From Planctomycetota bacterium (GTDB lineage Bacteria > Planctomycetota > Phycisphaerae > UBA1845), in NCBI GenBank assembly GCA_016200265.1, contig JACQFE010000008.1:1-64000 (forward strand): DNA of 64,000 bases, written 5' to 3'. Under the pieces are notes generated by a model, which saw only the letters and a program-made list of their open reading frames with translations, was not told where the DNA came from and ran no database searches. Position 1 is the stretch's first letter. Each line of letters opens with the position of its first letter. The position numbers and the translations under genes were made by a program. Below, one piece after another: positions 46,268 to 57,056 of this stretch.

Positions 46268-47214
46268 ACAAGTTCTTGCTGGCATCTTCAAACCCGATGG
46301 ACCACGTCTACCAGTGGGTCTACAAACGTGCAGACATTGGGACTTCCAATTCGGTATTCACGCCCGATGGAACCATTTCTTTGATCTCCAATCACATTGC
46401 GATGCAAATCATTGCGGTATTGCTGTTGATTCTTCTGATTCCGATTTGGGCTCGTGTTCGTACTTCCGGCGATGCCGTTCGCGACATGACACCAAGCGGT
46501 TTTGGGAATTTCATTGAAACTCTCTGCGCCTATCTCCGCGAAACTGTCGCAAGACCTGTGCTCGGCGAGTACACCGATCGCTTCATCCCTTACATTTGGA
46601 CCGCTTTTTTCTACATCCTGTTTATCAACCTTCTTGGACTTCTTCCTTTGGAGCCGCTGACCCGAGGGTTGGTCAAGAGTGTGTTCCCCAACGCCCATCA
46701 CGGCATAGGGGGTTCCGCAACGGGAAACATTTGGGTCACAGGAACGCTGGCAGGCTGCACATTCTTCATGATTGTCTTCAACGGCCTTCGTTACAACGGG
46801 ATGGATTTCGTCAAGCACTTTTTTCAGGGTCCGGTGTTCATCGCTCCCATGATCGCCGTTCTTGAAGTCATCGGTCTCTGTGCGAAATGCTTCGCCCTCA
46901 CCGTGCGTCTATTCGCGAACATGGTCGCGGGTCACGTGCTTCTGGCTGTTCTGCTGAGCTTCATCAGCCTGAGCTATGTCGCCCTAGGCACAGGTGCGGC
47001 GGCGGGCATTGGGATCACTGTCGTGCTGGTCAGCGTTGCCTTTAACCTCTTGGAAATCTTTGTCGCGTTCTTACAGGCGTTTATCTTTACGTTTCTGACG
47101 ACGCTGTTCATCGGACAGGCCGTGGTGATTCACCACGAACACCATGATGACCACGGCCATGAGCATGAGCACGGGCACGGTCAGCCTGCGCATGCCACAG
47201 CCGGACAACACTGA
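46264..47214 (+). CDS. atpB: ATP synthase subunit a
   Basis: 316 residues with the subunit a segment (FALTVRLFANMVAGHVLL, whose Arg faces the c-ring) and several helices. It forms the proton half-channels of the F-type ATP synthase in the inner membrane. The C-terminus has an unusual His-rich tail after IGQAVVIHHEHHDD (about 30 residues). Its ATG overlaps the previous gene. Confidence 0.93.
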   Translation: MNKFLLASSNPMDHVYQWVYKRADIGTSNSVFTPDGTISLISNHIAMQIIAVLLLILLIPIWARVRTSGDAVRDMTPSGFGNFIETLCAYLRETVARPVLGEYTDRFIPYIWTAFFYILFINLLGLLPLEPLTRGLVKSVFPNAHHGIGGSATGNIWVTGTLAGCTFFMIVFNGLRYNGMDFVKHFFQGPVFIAPMIAVLEVIGLCAKCFALTVRLFANMVAGHVLLAVLLSFISLSYVALGTGAAAGIGITVVLVSVAFNLLEIFVAFLQAFIFTFLTTLFIGQAVVIHHEHHDDHGHEHEHGHGQPAHATAGQH

Positions 47215-47329
47215 ATTTGATTGTCGCCATGCCCGGAGCTGTGGGACAAACGGGCCGTGAGGCGTGACTGCGATGGCGACGATGAAGCCGCTCGCTCCCA
47301 CCGAGGGCATAACAAAAAAGGATTTTTCG

Positions 47330-47680
47330 ATGAGAAAGCTTGGAGTTCTTGGATTGGCGTTGATTGCCATGTGCGTAGTGCTCACGGTCACGTCGCCGGC
47401 GTCGGCGCAGGAGCATGGGGCGGCACCAGCGGCCTCGGGCAGTTCGACATTCTTTCCCGGCATGACACTGGCGAACCTAGGCGGCGCGATCGGCGCCGGT
47501 CTGGTCGTCATGGGTGGCGCGGCCGGCATCGGTCGCATTGGAGGCAGCGCCGTCGAGTCGATGGCGCGTCAACCTGAAGCATCCGGCAACATCAGCACGG
47601 CGATGATCATCACGGCAGCGATGATTGAAGGCGCCACGTTGTTCGGCGTGCTGGGATGCTTCCTCGCAGCCATCAAGTAA
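47330..47680 (+). CDS. atpE: ATP synthase subunit c with signal-like leader
   Basis: 116 residues from ATG 47330 with AAGGA 7 nt upstream. The C-terminal 75 residues are a c-subunit hairpin: GGAIGAGLVVMGGAAGIGRIGG, the polar loop ESMARQPEA, and helix 2 with the carboxylate IEGATLFG (Glu). Before that lies a signal-peptide-like leader (LALIAMCVVLTVTSPASAQ) that is absent from usual c subunits, so it may be processed. It forms the rotor ring. Confidence 0.9.
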   Translation: MRKLGVLGLALIAMCVVLTVTSPASAQEHGAAPAASGSSTFFPGMTLANLGGAIGAGLVVMGGAAGIGRIGGSAVESMARQPEASGNISTAMIITAAMIEGATLFGVLGCFLAAIK

Positions 47681-47691
47681 AAGGGTTTGAA

Positions 47692-48273
47692 ATGAAGCGA
47701 ATCCAAGGATCGGTATTTCTGATATGCCTTGCCTGCGGAGGGACGGCGTTGGCATCCGAAGGCGGTGAGTCTCCGTCGCTCTTCACCGGCGACCTGGGGA
47801 ACATCATCTGGACGCTTGCGACATTTCTCGTCGTCTTGATCGTTCTGGGCAAGTTCGCCTGGGGACCGATCCTCGCTGCGTTGCAGAAGCGAGAGGCCTT
47901 CATTCGCGAGTCGCTGGAGAAAGCCAAGAACGATCGCGACGAAGCGCAGCGCGTGTTAAAGGAATACGCGGATCGAATCAGTTCCGCTCGCGCTGAGGCC
48001 ACTGCCATCGTCGAAGAAGGCCGCAAGAACGGAGACCTTCTGCATCACAAAATCGAAGAAACCGCGAAGACCGAAGCCCAGGCCATGATCGAACGCGCCA
48101 AGCGCGAGATCGGCATCGCCCGGGATACGGCTGTCAAAGACGTGTATACGCTCAGCGCTAGGCTGGCGACGGAAATGGCTGGTCGCATCATCAAAAAAGA
48201 ACTCAATGGAAAAGAGCACGAGCGGCTGATCTCTGAATCGATTGATGAAATCGTGAAGGCCGTTCCAACGTGA
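47692..48273 (+). CDS. atpF: ATP synthase subunit b
   Basis: 193 residues from ATG 47692 with AAGGG upstream. One membrane helix (GNIIWTLATFLVVLIVLGKFAW) and a long, charged coiled-coil region (KREAFIRESLEKAKNDRDEA). A signal-like leader is also present at the start (ending LASEGG). Subunit b is the peripheral stalk. It is 11 nt after atpE. Confidence 0.9.
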   Translation: MKRIQGSVFLICLACGGTALASEGGESPSLFTGDLGNIIWTLATFLVVLIVLGKFAWGPILAALQKREAFIRESLEKAKNDRDEAQRVLKEYADRISSARAEATAIVEEGRKNGDLLHHKIEETAKTEAQAMIERAKREIGIARDTAVKDVYTLSARLATEMAGRIIKKELNGKEHERLISESIDEIVKAVPT

Positions 48274-48322
48274 TTGGATGCGGGTCGCGAGTTTTCTCGC
48301 GGGCCGCGCGGATGGATAGCGG

Positions 48323-48913
48323 ATGAGTTTCGACGACCGGGAAATTGCATTGGCCAGCGTCTACGCTGCGGCCCTTCTCACGCTTGCGAAAGAACGCAAG
48401 GAGGAGAAGGACGTCGGTGAAGAGCTTGAGCAAATGGCGGATGCGCTGGAAAAACTCCCCTTTTTTCCGAGCTTTCTGACCAGCCCGACGGTGAACCTGA
48501 AACGTCGCCGCGACACGCTTGAAAAAATGTTTCGAGGCCGGGCCAGCCAGACGTTCGTCGATGCGTTGCTCGTTCTCAATCGAAACGGAAGACTCGGACT
48601 GCTCCATGCGATCAGCGAGCAATACAAGACTCTGTATCGGGAATCCCAGAACCGCGTCAAGGCGATCGTGCAATCCGCTGCACCGTTGGGCGAGGCACAC
48701 TTGACCAGATTGCGCGATGAATTGAAACGGCGGACCGGCAAGGACGTGGAATTTGAATCGAAAGTCAGGGAAGACCTGCTCGGCGGAATGATTCTGCAGG
48801 TCGGCGACAAAAAAATCGACGCCAGTATTTCGCGAAAGCTGGAAAAAATGTCGGAGGCGATCCTCGATCGTTGGTCGCGCGAATTGCTGCGAGCGGCTGA
48901 ATATGTGGCATAG
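48323..48913 (+). CDS. atpH: ATP synthase subunit delta
   Basis: 196 residues with the delta-subunit pattern (YAAALLTLA near the start, FPSFLTSPTV, then the C-terminal GKDVEFESKVREDLLGGMILQVGDKKIDAS, shortened: LLGGMILQVGDKKIDASI). It links the catalytic head to the stalk. The gene lies 49 nt after atpF and 53 nt before atpA. Confidence 0.9.
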   Translation: MSFDDREIALASVYAAALLTLAKERKEEKDVGEELEQMADALEKLPFFPSFLTSPTVNLKRRRDTLEKMFRGRASQTFVDALLVLNRNGRLGLLHAISEQYKTLYRESQNRVKAIVQSAAPLGEAHLTRLRDELKRRTGKDVEFESKVREDLLGGMILQVGDKKIDASISRKLEKMSEAILDRWSRELLRAAEYVA

Positions 48914-48966
48914 GGCCACAAATGACTGCGTAAGTGGATTGAGTATTCAAGCGGAAGCAGGCGATT

Positions 48967-50862
48967 ATGAAGTTTCGGGTAGATGAAATTACGTCGGTGA
49001 TCACCGAGGAAATCCGCCAATACCGCAGCGAAGTGGACCTGGCGGAGGTCGGCCGTGTGCTCGAAGTCGGCGACGGCATCGCTCGCATCTACGGGCTGAC
49101 CAACGCCATGGCCGGTGAGCTGCTGGAGTTCGAAAACGGCGCTCGCGGCCAGGTGTTCAACCTCGAGGAAACCTCGGTCGGCGCGGTCGTGCTCGGTGAC
49201 TACCTCGGCATCAAGGAAGGTAACGAAGTTCGTCGCACCGGCGAGCTGCTCAGCGTACCCTGCGGTGACTCGGTGATTGGCCGCGTGGTCGATCCATTGG
49301 GCCGACCGATCGACGGCAAAGGCGATATCGACTCTCCGCATCGCCGCCCGATGGAATTCAAGGCCCCCGGCATCGCCGAACGTCAGCCGGTCAACGAGCC
49401 GCTTCAAACCGGAATCAAGGCCATTGACAGCATGATCCCCATCGGACGCGGTCAGCGCGAGCTGATCATCGGCGACCGTAAGACTGGCAAGACCGCGATC
49501 GCCATCGACACCATCATCAATCAAAAAGACAGCGGCGTGATCTGCGTCTATGTCGCCATCGGTCAAAAAGAGTCCACCGTCGTCGGAGTGGTTGAGAAGC
49601 TCCGCGAGCTCGGAGCCATGGATTACACCATCGTGGTGAGCGCGTCCGCGTCGGATTCCGCGCCGCTTCAATACATCGCTCCATACGCCGGCGCGGCAAT
49701 GGCCGAGTACTTCATGTACGGTCAGGGTCGGGCCACGCTATGCGTCTACGACGACCTTACCAAGCAGGCCCATGCGTATCGCCAGCTTTCCTTGCTATTG
49801 CGTCGGCCGCCCGGTCGCGAGGCTTATCCGGGCGACGTGTTCTATTTGCACTCTCGTCTGCTCGAGCGAAGCTGCAAGCTCCGCGAAGAATTCGGCATTG
49901 TGCCCAAGGATACACCGGCCAATCTCATCGATCGCTCCAAAGTCAAGAAGCATCCGCAGAGTTTCAACGCTCCGATCGATCAGCGACCCGATGACGAAAA
50001 CGGTTTGTTTCACCGCCCGCACGGCAAGCATAAGGCCGAAACGTGGCTCAACACGTTACCCGACAAGGACAAGTTCAAGGTCCACAAGTTTCCCGATTCC
50101 GGCGGCTCCATGACCGCCCTGCCCATTATCGAAACCATGGAAGGCGAAGTGTCTGCATACATTCCGACCAACGTGATTTCGATTACTGATGGGCAGATTT
50201 ATCTTGAGCCGAACTTGTTCTTCGCCGGCGTGCGACCGGCTGTCAATGTCGGTATCAGCGTGTCCCGCGTCGGTGGAAACGCCCAGCGCAAGGCCATGAA
50301 GAAAATCGCCGGTTCGTTGCGGCTCGACCTCGCCTCCTATCGTGAGCTCGAAGCATTTGCCCAGCTTGGCACCGAGCTTGATGTGGCCACTCAGCGCCAG
50401 CTCGATCGCGGCGCACGTATGGTCGAGCTGCTCAAGCAGTCGCAATACGCGCCGTTCAAGTTGAGCGAACAGGTGGTCAGCATCTTCGCGGGTTCGAAGG
50501 GCTTCCTCGACGACCTTCCCGCGAATCAGGTCCGCGCTTTCGAAGCGGATTTGCTCAAACACGTCAACGACGAATATCCCGATCGCGCGAAAGAGCTGAA
50601 CGAAAAGGGCGAACTGACCGACGACCTGAATGAAAAGCTGAACACAGTCATCAAGAATTTTAAGACTCAGTGGGTGGCGAAGAACAAGCAGGCAACAGCC
50701 TCGGCACAGATTTCGGGTGACCAGAAATCAAAAGCCACGTCCTCGGGCGGGGATAAGCAGCCACCAACGGGTGCCGCGGCGGGTCAAACGCATGGCTCGA
50801 CTACAAAGCCGCAGCCGCCCAAGGCACAGCAACCCGTAGGCGCAGGCGGAAAGGGCGCGTAG
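48967..50862 (+). CDS. atpA: ATP synthase subunit alpha with an insertion and tail
   Basis: The P-loop GDRKTGKT is at about residues 169-176. Alpha sequence [17 protein letters not shown] follows later and the C-terminal helical domain is complete. At 631 residues it is over 100 longer than normal. One insertion is residues ~309-378 (after [11 protein letters not shown]; with TPANLID and [12 protein letters not shown]), before [11 protein letters not shown]. The other addition is a Lys/Gln/Pro-rich tail of about 65 residues at the end. The gene overlaps nothing and is followed by atpG at 1 nt. Confidence 0.93.
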   Translation: MKFRVDEITSVITEEIRQYRSEVDLAEVGRVLEVGDGIARIYGLTNAMAGELLEFENGARGQVFNLEETSVGAVVLGDYLGIKEGNEVRRTGELLSVPCGDSVIGRVVDPLGRPIDGKGDIDSPHRRPMEFKAPGIAERQPVNEPLQTGIKAIDSMIPIGRGQRELIIGDRKTGKTAIAIDTIINQKDSGVICVYVAIGQKESTVVGVVEKLRELGAMDYTIVVSASASDSAPLQYIAPYAGAAMAEYFMYGQGRATLCVYDDLTKQAHAYRQLSLLLRRPPGREAYPGDVFYLHSRLLERSCKLREEFGIVPKDTPANLIDRSKVKKHPQSFNAPIDQRPDDENGLFHRPHGKHKAETWLNTLPDKDKFKVHKFPDSGGSMTALPIIETMEGEVSAYIPTNVISITDGQIYLEPNLFFAGVRPAVNVGISVSRVGGNAQRKAMKKIAGSLRLDLASYRELEAFAQLGTELDVATQRQLDRGARMVELLKQSQYAPFKLSEQVVSIFAGSKGFLDDLPANQVRAFEADLLKHVNDEYPDRAKELNEKGELTDDLNEKLNTVIKNFKTQWVAKNKQATASAQISGDQKSKATSSGGDKQPPTGAAAGQTHGSTTKPQPPKAQQPVGAGGKGA

Positions 50863-50863
50863 T

Positions 50864-51736
50864 TTGGCGAACGCAAGAGTCATCATCAAGCGTCGAAAGT
50901 CGGTGCGCAACATCCGCAAGATCACGCGCACGATGCAATTGATCGCCACGGCCCGCTTTCAAGCGGCATTCAGCCGCGCGGTCGCCGCCCGTCCGTACGT
51001 CGAGCGAATGACTGAATTGGTCGCCGACATTTCCAACGCGGTCGAGGGCGAGATTTCCCATCCATTGATCAAGCCGCGGGAAAATGCCAAGCATAGCGCC
51101 CTGCTGGTGATCACCAGCAATCGCGGTTTGTGCGGCGGCTTCAATGCCAACGTTCTTCGAAAGGCGACTGCTCATCTCGCGGAGTCTCCCGATACGGATG
51201 TGTTCATGGTGGGAAAAAAGGGAGTGAACTACTTCCGCTTCCTGAAACGGGACATGGCCGAGCGAATTACCGACCTTGGTGACTTGCCCCGCTTCGATCA
51301 GGTCGAGCCGTATGCCAATCGATTCATGGAAGGGTTCGCCAAAGGTCAATGGGCCTCCGTCCATGTTTGCTACATGCGGTTTCACTCGGTCACGCGGCAG
51401 ACGCCGGAAGCATTGCGGTTGTTGCCGCTTTCCGCCGCGCCGGCAACCGATGCGAAAAAGCTCGTTCCGCGTAAGGACGTGCAGTATGAGTATTCACCTG
51501 CTCCCGCGGAATTGCTGGCCGAGCTCCTACCGGCCACGGCTCGCATTCGACTGTTTCAATGTTTTATCGACGCCGCGGTGGGAGAGCAGGTGGCCCGAAT
51601 GGTGGCGATGAAGGCCGCGACGGATGCGGCCTCGGACATGATTACGTCGCTCACGCGCCGCTACAACCGCGCACGACAGACGCAGATTACGATGGAACTC
51701 TTGGATATTGTGAGCGGAGCAAACGCACTAGCATAG
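50864..51736 (+). CDS. atpG: ATP synthase subunit gamma
   Basis: 290 residues with a TTG start at 50864 (RIIKRRKSVRNIRKITRTMQL-type start, here IIKRRKSVRNIRKITRTMQ), the coupling region ITSNRGLCGGFN, and the C-terminal DMITSLTRRYNRARQTQITME helix. It is the central rotor shaft. Its stop is directly followed by the inverted repeat of the four-helix-bundle cassette. Confidence 0.92.
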   Translation: MANARVIIKRRKSVRNIRKITRTMQLIATARFQAAFSRAVAARPYVERMTELVADISNAVEGEISHPLIKPRENAKHSALLVITSNRGLCGGFNANVLRKATAHLAESPDTDVFMVGKKGVNYFRFLKRDMAERITDLGDLPRFDQVEPYANRFMEGFAKGQWASVHVCYMRFHSVTRQTPEALRLLPLSAAPATDAKKLVPRKDVQYEYSPAPAELLAELLPATARIRLFQCFIDAAVGEQVARMVAMKAATDAASDMITSLTRRYNRARQTQITMELLDIVSGANALA

Positions 51737-52168
51737 AAGATCGAAGAGCGAATGGCGAAGATCGAATGAATGGCGACGAAGCAACGCGATATCGACGAAC
51801 GGACGTTTCAATTCGCGGTTCGCAGCTTGAAAATGGTCAATGCAATGCCGAAGTCTGCTTCCGGCATGGTCGTTTCGAGACAAATTGTTCGATCGGCAAC
51901 GGGAGTAGGCGCTAATGTCACAGAGGCGCAGGGAACTTCAACAAAGAAGGAATTCGCACGAAAGATGAACATCGCTCGTGGCGAAGCCAGAGAGGCGTTG
52001 TACTGGCTGCGACTTATTGCCGCGAGCGGAATGCTACCTGAAAGCAGGCTGAGCAAACTGATCCAAGAGGGGAATGAACTGGTAAGCATACTGACGGCAA
52101 TCGTAAAGCGAGCGAGGACTTAATGCGATCGTGTCCTATTCGATCTTCGCCATTCGCTCTTCGATCTT
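51737..52168 (+). mobile_element. 432-bp four-helix-bundle cassette with 31-bp terminal inverted repeats
   Basis: Bases 51737-51767 (starting AAGATCGAAGAGCGAATGGC, ending AAGATCGAAT) and 52138-52168 are perfect inverted repeats of 31 bp. Inside is one gene (51770-52123). The left end abuts the atpG stop codon and the right end stops 12 nt before the atpD start, so the block lies precisely between two conserved operon genes. No transposase is inside. Mobility is inferred. Confidence 0.7.
51770..52123 (+). CDS. Four-helix-bundle protein (23S rRNA-intervening-sequence type)
   Basis: 117 residues with the TIGR02436-type pattern: DERTFQFAVRSLKMVNAMP, VSRQIVRSATGVGANVTEAQ, a FARKMNIARGEAREALYWL stretch and LVSILTAIVKR at the end. 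Members occur inside 23S rRNA intervening sequences, near retroelement accessory genes and as orphans; their function is not settled. Here it stands inside the ATP synthase operon, which is not part of any known F-ATPase. The ATG (51770) is 3 nt after the left repeat. Confidence 0.8.
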   Translation: MATKQRDIDERTFQFAVRSLKMVNAMPKSASGMVVSRQIVRSATGVGANVTEAQGTSTKKEFARKMNIARGEAREALYWLRLIAASGMLPESRLSKLIQEGNELVSILTAIVKRART

Positions 52169-52171
52169 TAG

Positions 52172-53638
<1,467 letters not shown>

Positions 53639-53665
53639 TCAAGGGGCGAAGATAGAAGATAGAAA

Positions 53666-54073
53666 ATGGCTGCGACAACCTCGACATTTCATTGCGCGGT
53701 GATCACCCCGGAACGCGTGATCCTCGACTGCGAAGCGCAGTCGGTAATGTTCCCGGCCCACGACGGCGAAATGGGGATACTCACGCATCGCGCCCCGCTG
53801 GTCTGCAAGCTCGGCGTGGGAACGCTTCGCGTCGAAACCGGGGGACAGAAACAGCTCTTTCTGATTGACGGCGGCTTCGCACAGATGCTGAACAATCGCC
53901 TGTCGATACTCACGCAGTTCGCGCAAAAGTCGTCCGAAATCCAACCGGGCGATGCGGAAAAAACGCTCTCCAAGGCCCGCGAGATAAAAATCCGCGATGA
54001 GGCCTCCCTGGAAGCACGCACCCGCGCCTTCCGCCGCGCTCAAATCCAGCTTAAGCTGGCTCGCTCGGCCTGA
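53666..54073 (+). CDS. atpC: ATP synthase subunit epsilon
   Basis: 135 residues; N-terminal beta-sandwich (FHCAVITPERVILDCEAQSV, PAHDGEMGILTHRAPLV) and a short C-terminal helix pair. It inhibits and couples the rotor. The 27-nt gap from atpD holds a purine-rich stretch (GAAGATAGAAGATAGAAA) with little else. It closes the operon. Confidence 0.9.
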   Translation: MAATTSTFHCAVITPERVILDCEAQSVMFPAHDGEMGILTHRAPLVCKLGVGTLRVETGGQKQLFLIDGGFAQMLNNRLSILTQFAQKSSEIQPGDAEKTLSKAREIKIRDEASLEARTRAFRRAQIQLKLARSA

Positions 54074-54127
54074 CAGGCTTACACTGGATCGGCGTCTAAT
54101 CCTCAGATAACTTTGGAAGGAGTCTGA

Positions 54128-54817
54128 ATGCGATCAAATCTTCGACGCGAACTCGAGGAAGCATGTTGCGCAATCTTGCTTGCCTGTTTGATCGGCTGCG
54201 GCACGGTCCCCTCTTTGCCCGCAACATTTGAAGTGGCCACATCGGCCACCGAAACAGTTTCTGCCGATGCAGGCACTGGTCCAGGGGGTTTGCAAGGCGT
54301 CACTTTGTCACTGTCACGACCGGTGCCGGCTGATGTGAATCCGGCGCCGCGCGACGCGTCAATCGCTTCCGGCCCCTATGGTGGTCTCTTGAATGGCCAG
54401 GGCTTGCAGCGTCCGCCTCTGGGCGAGCCGATTTTCGAAATTTCATTCCTCGGTGCGAAGGCCGCAATGAACGAAGCCACTCACAATCGGTTCTTCCTGC
54501 CCCAATTCTATGGAGAGACCATTCCCGTCGGCGGCGGTTGGGTGCCGACAACGATTCCCGCACTCACATACAAGAGTGTGTCTTACGGGGCGGAGGCCAA
54601 TGGACGATTCGGGTCCGCAGTGGTCGTTCATGTCCGACTTGGCAATCTCTATGTGGGAAAGGCCATTTTGTATTCATGGGGTGATATCGCCCTCGACCAG
54701 CCGAGTAACGTCATGTTCGGCTATCTGCTGGATTTCACGGACGGATTGCTCGAATCTCTTGGCCAAATCGCGGATCAGTACCCTGTCGTCGCTACGATCG
54801 TCTCCGAGGCACCGTGA
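54128..54817 (+). CDS. Lipoprotein of unknown function
   Basis: 229 residues from ATG 54128 with AAGGAG 5 nt upstream. Lipobox LIGC follows a signal (LLACLIGC). The rest has a Gly/Pro-rich start and beta-rich segments (VVVHVRLGNLYVGKAILYSWG). No domain is recognised. It follows the atp operon by 54 nt and may be an independent gene. Confidence 0.62.
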   Translation: MRSNLRRELEEACCAILLACLIGCGTVPSLPATFEVATSATETVSADAGTGPGGLQGVTLSLSRPVPADVNPAPRDASIASGPYGGLLNGQGLQRPPLGEPIFEISFLGAKAAMNEATHNRFFLPQFYGETIPVGGGWVPTTIPALTYKSVSYGAEANGRFGSAVVVHVRLGNLYVGKAILYSWGDIALDQPSNVMFGYLLDFTDGLLESLGQIADQYPVVATIVSEAP

Positions 54818-54840
54818 TTTTGGGCTCGTGGCTTGCGGAA

Positions 54841-55365
54841 TCACCCTGTGATCCCAAGGTCGGCCTTGGTGAACAGCGACTCAAACTTGAATCCCGCCTG
54901 TTCGATGTTCTCGCGAGCGCCTTCCTGACGATCGATCACGGCGACGATGCGCTCGACTTTCGCTTCGATACTGGTGATGAATTTTGCGGCCTCAAGCACC
55001 TGCCCGCCGGTGGTGGCAATGTCCTCAACGAGCAGAACGGAATCGCTCGCCGAGATTTTTCCCTCATACGGCTTGCTCGTGCCATAATCTTTTTTCGCGT
55101 TCCGAATAATGACAAACGGCTTGCCACTTGCCATCGAAGCCGCTGCCGCCAGGGCGACGCCGCCCAGCTCCGCTCCGGCGATCAACGTCGTGGAAGCGCG
55201 AACATATTCTGCGAATCGTTCGCCGAGGGCCAGCAGGATGTCCGGCTGCGTCTCGAACAGATACTTGTCGAGATAGTACTTGCTCTTTCGTCCCGAGCGC
55301 AGCGTGAAATCGCCCTCAAGGTACGCCGACTCGCGAATGCGCCGGGCCAATTCCGTTTTCGTCAT
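54841..55365 (-). CDS. pyrE: Orotate phosphoribosyltransferase
   Basis: 174 residues. It converts orotate and PRPP to orotidine monophosphate. The PRPP motif VLLVEDIATTGG and the substrate loop FTLRSGRKSKYYLD are present. It lies 13 nt after purB on the same strand, so purine and pyrimidine genes share a transcript. Confidence 0.93.
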   Translation of the reverse strand: MTKTELARRIRESAYLEGDFTLRSGRKSKYYLDKYLFETQPDILLALGERFAEYVRASTTLIAGAELGGVALAAAASMASGKPFVIIRNAKKDYGTSKPYEGKISASDSVLLVEDIATTGGQVLEAAKFITSIEAKVERIVAVIDRQEGARENIEQAGFKFESLFTKADLGITG

Positions 55366-55378
55366 GACTCAATCCCAA

Positions 55379-56806
55379 TTAAACCTTCAAATCGCTCGGT
55401 TGCTTCCTACCCGCATATCGCTTCTGAATTGGAGCAATATGGCCCCGCAAGAATTCCTCCACCTGTTGCGGCGCCCGTCCGACAAATCGCGAAGGATTCA
55501 TCAAGTCCGAAAGATTCACTCGCGCGAATGCAGAATCACCTCTCAATCGCTCGATCAGATCATTTTCACGACCGTGCACCTTCACCGCCTCGGCGGCAGC
55601 TTGCGAATGCTGTCGAATTCGTTCGTGCAAATCCTGCCGATCGACGCCGGCCTGCGCGCCCGCCATCAGAATTTCCTCGGTGGCCATAAACGGCAATTCT
55701 GCCCGCAGCCGCGACTCGATCACCTTTTCATTCACCACCAGCCCGCGAGCTACGTTGAGCACAATTCGCAGCATGGCATCCGTCGCCAGAAATGACTCCG
55801 GAATCGTCAGCCGCTTGTTGGCCGAGTCATCGAGCGTGCGTTCCAGCCACTGCTCGGCTGCCGTTTGAAACACCGATTGCGTCTGCGCGATTACAAACCG
55901 CGCAAGCGCCGTCGCTCGTTCACACCGCATCGGATTCCGCTTGTACGCCATCGCGCTCGATCCGATCTGTTCGGCTTCAAACGGCTCCTCCATCTCCTTG
56001 AAATTCTGGAGCAATCGAAGATCGTTGGCGAACTTATGAACTGACGTCGCGACCTGCGCGAGCATCGCACATGCCTCGGCATCGACCTTACGAGAATACG
56101 TCTGCCCGGTCACCGGCTCGACTGCATCAAATCCGAGCTGTGTCGCGAAATCTCGCTCAATCTCGAGCACCTTTCGCTCATCGCCGCCGCACAGTGCGAC
56201 AAAGCTCGCCTGCGTACCGGTTGCGCCCTTGACGCCGCGAAGCCGAAGCTCAGCCGCCAGCCGCTCCACCGCCTGCAGGTCGCGAACAAAGTCATAGCAC
56301 CACATGGCCGCCCGCTTGCCGACCGTCGTCACTTGGGCCGGTTGAAGATGCGTGTACCCTAGCGTCGGAAGCGACTTGTACGTTTCAGCGAATCCGCCCA
56401 GGGCATCGATCGCCGCCGCAAGCGACGCAGCCACAAGCCGAAGTGCGTCGCGCATGATGATGAGATCGGCATTGTCAACAACTTCCGCGCTTGTGGCCCC
56501 AAGATGAATGATCGCGCGGGCGTTCGGTGCAATTTCACCCCACGCATGAACATGAGCCATCACGTCGTGCCGCAGCTTATTTTCATGCCGCGCCGCCGAC
56601 TCAAAATCGATTGTTTCGCGGGTTCGTTCGAGTTCCGCAATCTGTTGGGAAGTGACAGGCAATCCGGCGCGATGCTCAGCCTTCGCCAGCGAGATCCACA
56701 CCGAACGCCAGGTGAGAATCCGCGTCCGCTCGCCGAACAGCTCGCACATCTCCCGACCGGCGTAACGCCGAACAAGAGGCGATTCGTAATTGTCGACAGA
56801 AGCCAT
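55379..56806 (-). CDS. purB: Adenylosuccinate lyase
   Basis: 475 residues. It cleaves SAICAR and adenylosuccinate in purine synthesis. The fumarase-family signature GSSAMAYKRNP lies near residue 290. YESPLVRRYAGREM at the start, the HLGATSAEVVDN segment and TLGYTHLQPAQ also fit. Length is normal. The ATG at 56806 is the only plausible start; a plus-strand frame overlaps it but starts too early (see the cyclophilin gene). Confidence 0.93.
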   Translation of the reverse strand: MASVDNYESPLVRRYAGREMCELFGERTRILTWRSVWISLAKAEHRAGLPVTSQQIAELERTRETIDFESAARHENKLRHDVMAHVHAWGEIAPNARAIIHLGATSAEVVDNADLIIMRDALRLVAASLAAAIDALGGFAETYKSLPTLGYTHLQPAQVTTVGKRAAMWCYDFVRDLQAVERLAAELRLRGVKGATGTQASFVALCGGDERKVLEIERDFATQLGFDAVEPVTGQTYSRKVDAEACAMLAQVATSVHKFANDLRLLQNFKEMEEPFEAEQIGSSAMAYKRNPMRCERATALARFVIAQTQSVFQTAAEQWLERTLDDSANKRLTIPESFLATDAMLRIVLNVARGLVVNEKVIESRLRAELPFMATEEILMAGAQAGVDRQDLHERIRQHSQAAAEAVKVHGRENDLIERLRGDSAFARVNLSDLMNPSRFVGRAPQQVEEFLRGHIAPIQKRYAGRKQPSDLKV

Positions 56807-56970
56807 ACAGTTGCGAATAATGGTTCAGGGGCTGTCCGCTCGCCCGATTGTGTCCATTGTAATGAATTTGCACCAGCTCGCTATCGGAGGGTTATTCTGT
56901 ATTCCGATGAAAGATGCAGTGAAAACAATCGAGCCAATGCCGAATTCACCAATAATGAAGCGAGCCTGCT

Positions 56971-57041
56971 GTCATTCTGAGTCCCGGTACTCCGGGACGA
57001 AGAATCTCGAATTCGAGATGCTTCGCTTCGCTCAGCATGGC
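56971..57041. repeat. 71-bp inverted repeat, family A copy 3
   Basis: Starts GTCATTCTGAG and ends CTTCGCTCAGCATGGC, with GAATCTCGAATTCGAGAT inside. It lies 16 nt upstream of the cyclophilin lipoprotein start. Confidence 0.75.
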
Positions 57042-57056
57042 AGAAGAAATAGCCCA

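Noticed and set aside
48361-49671. 436-residue antisense frame
   Set aside because: It runs opposite atpH and atpA, which are clearly real; its composition follows their codon use.
56790-57056. Upstream extension of the cyclophilin gene
   Set aside because: The in-frame extension overlaps purB and reads through the family A repeat, and ATG 57057 gives a proper lipoprotein signal.
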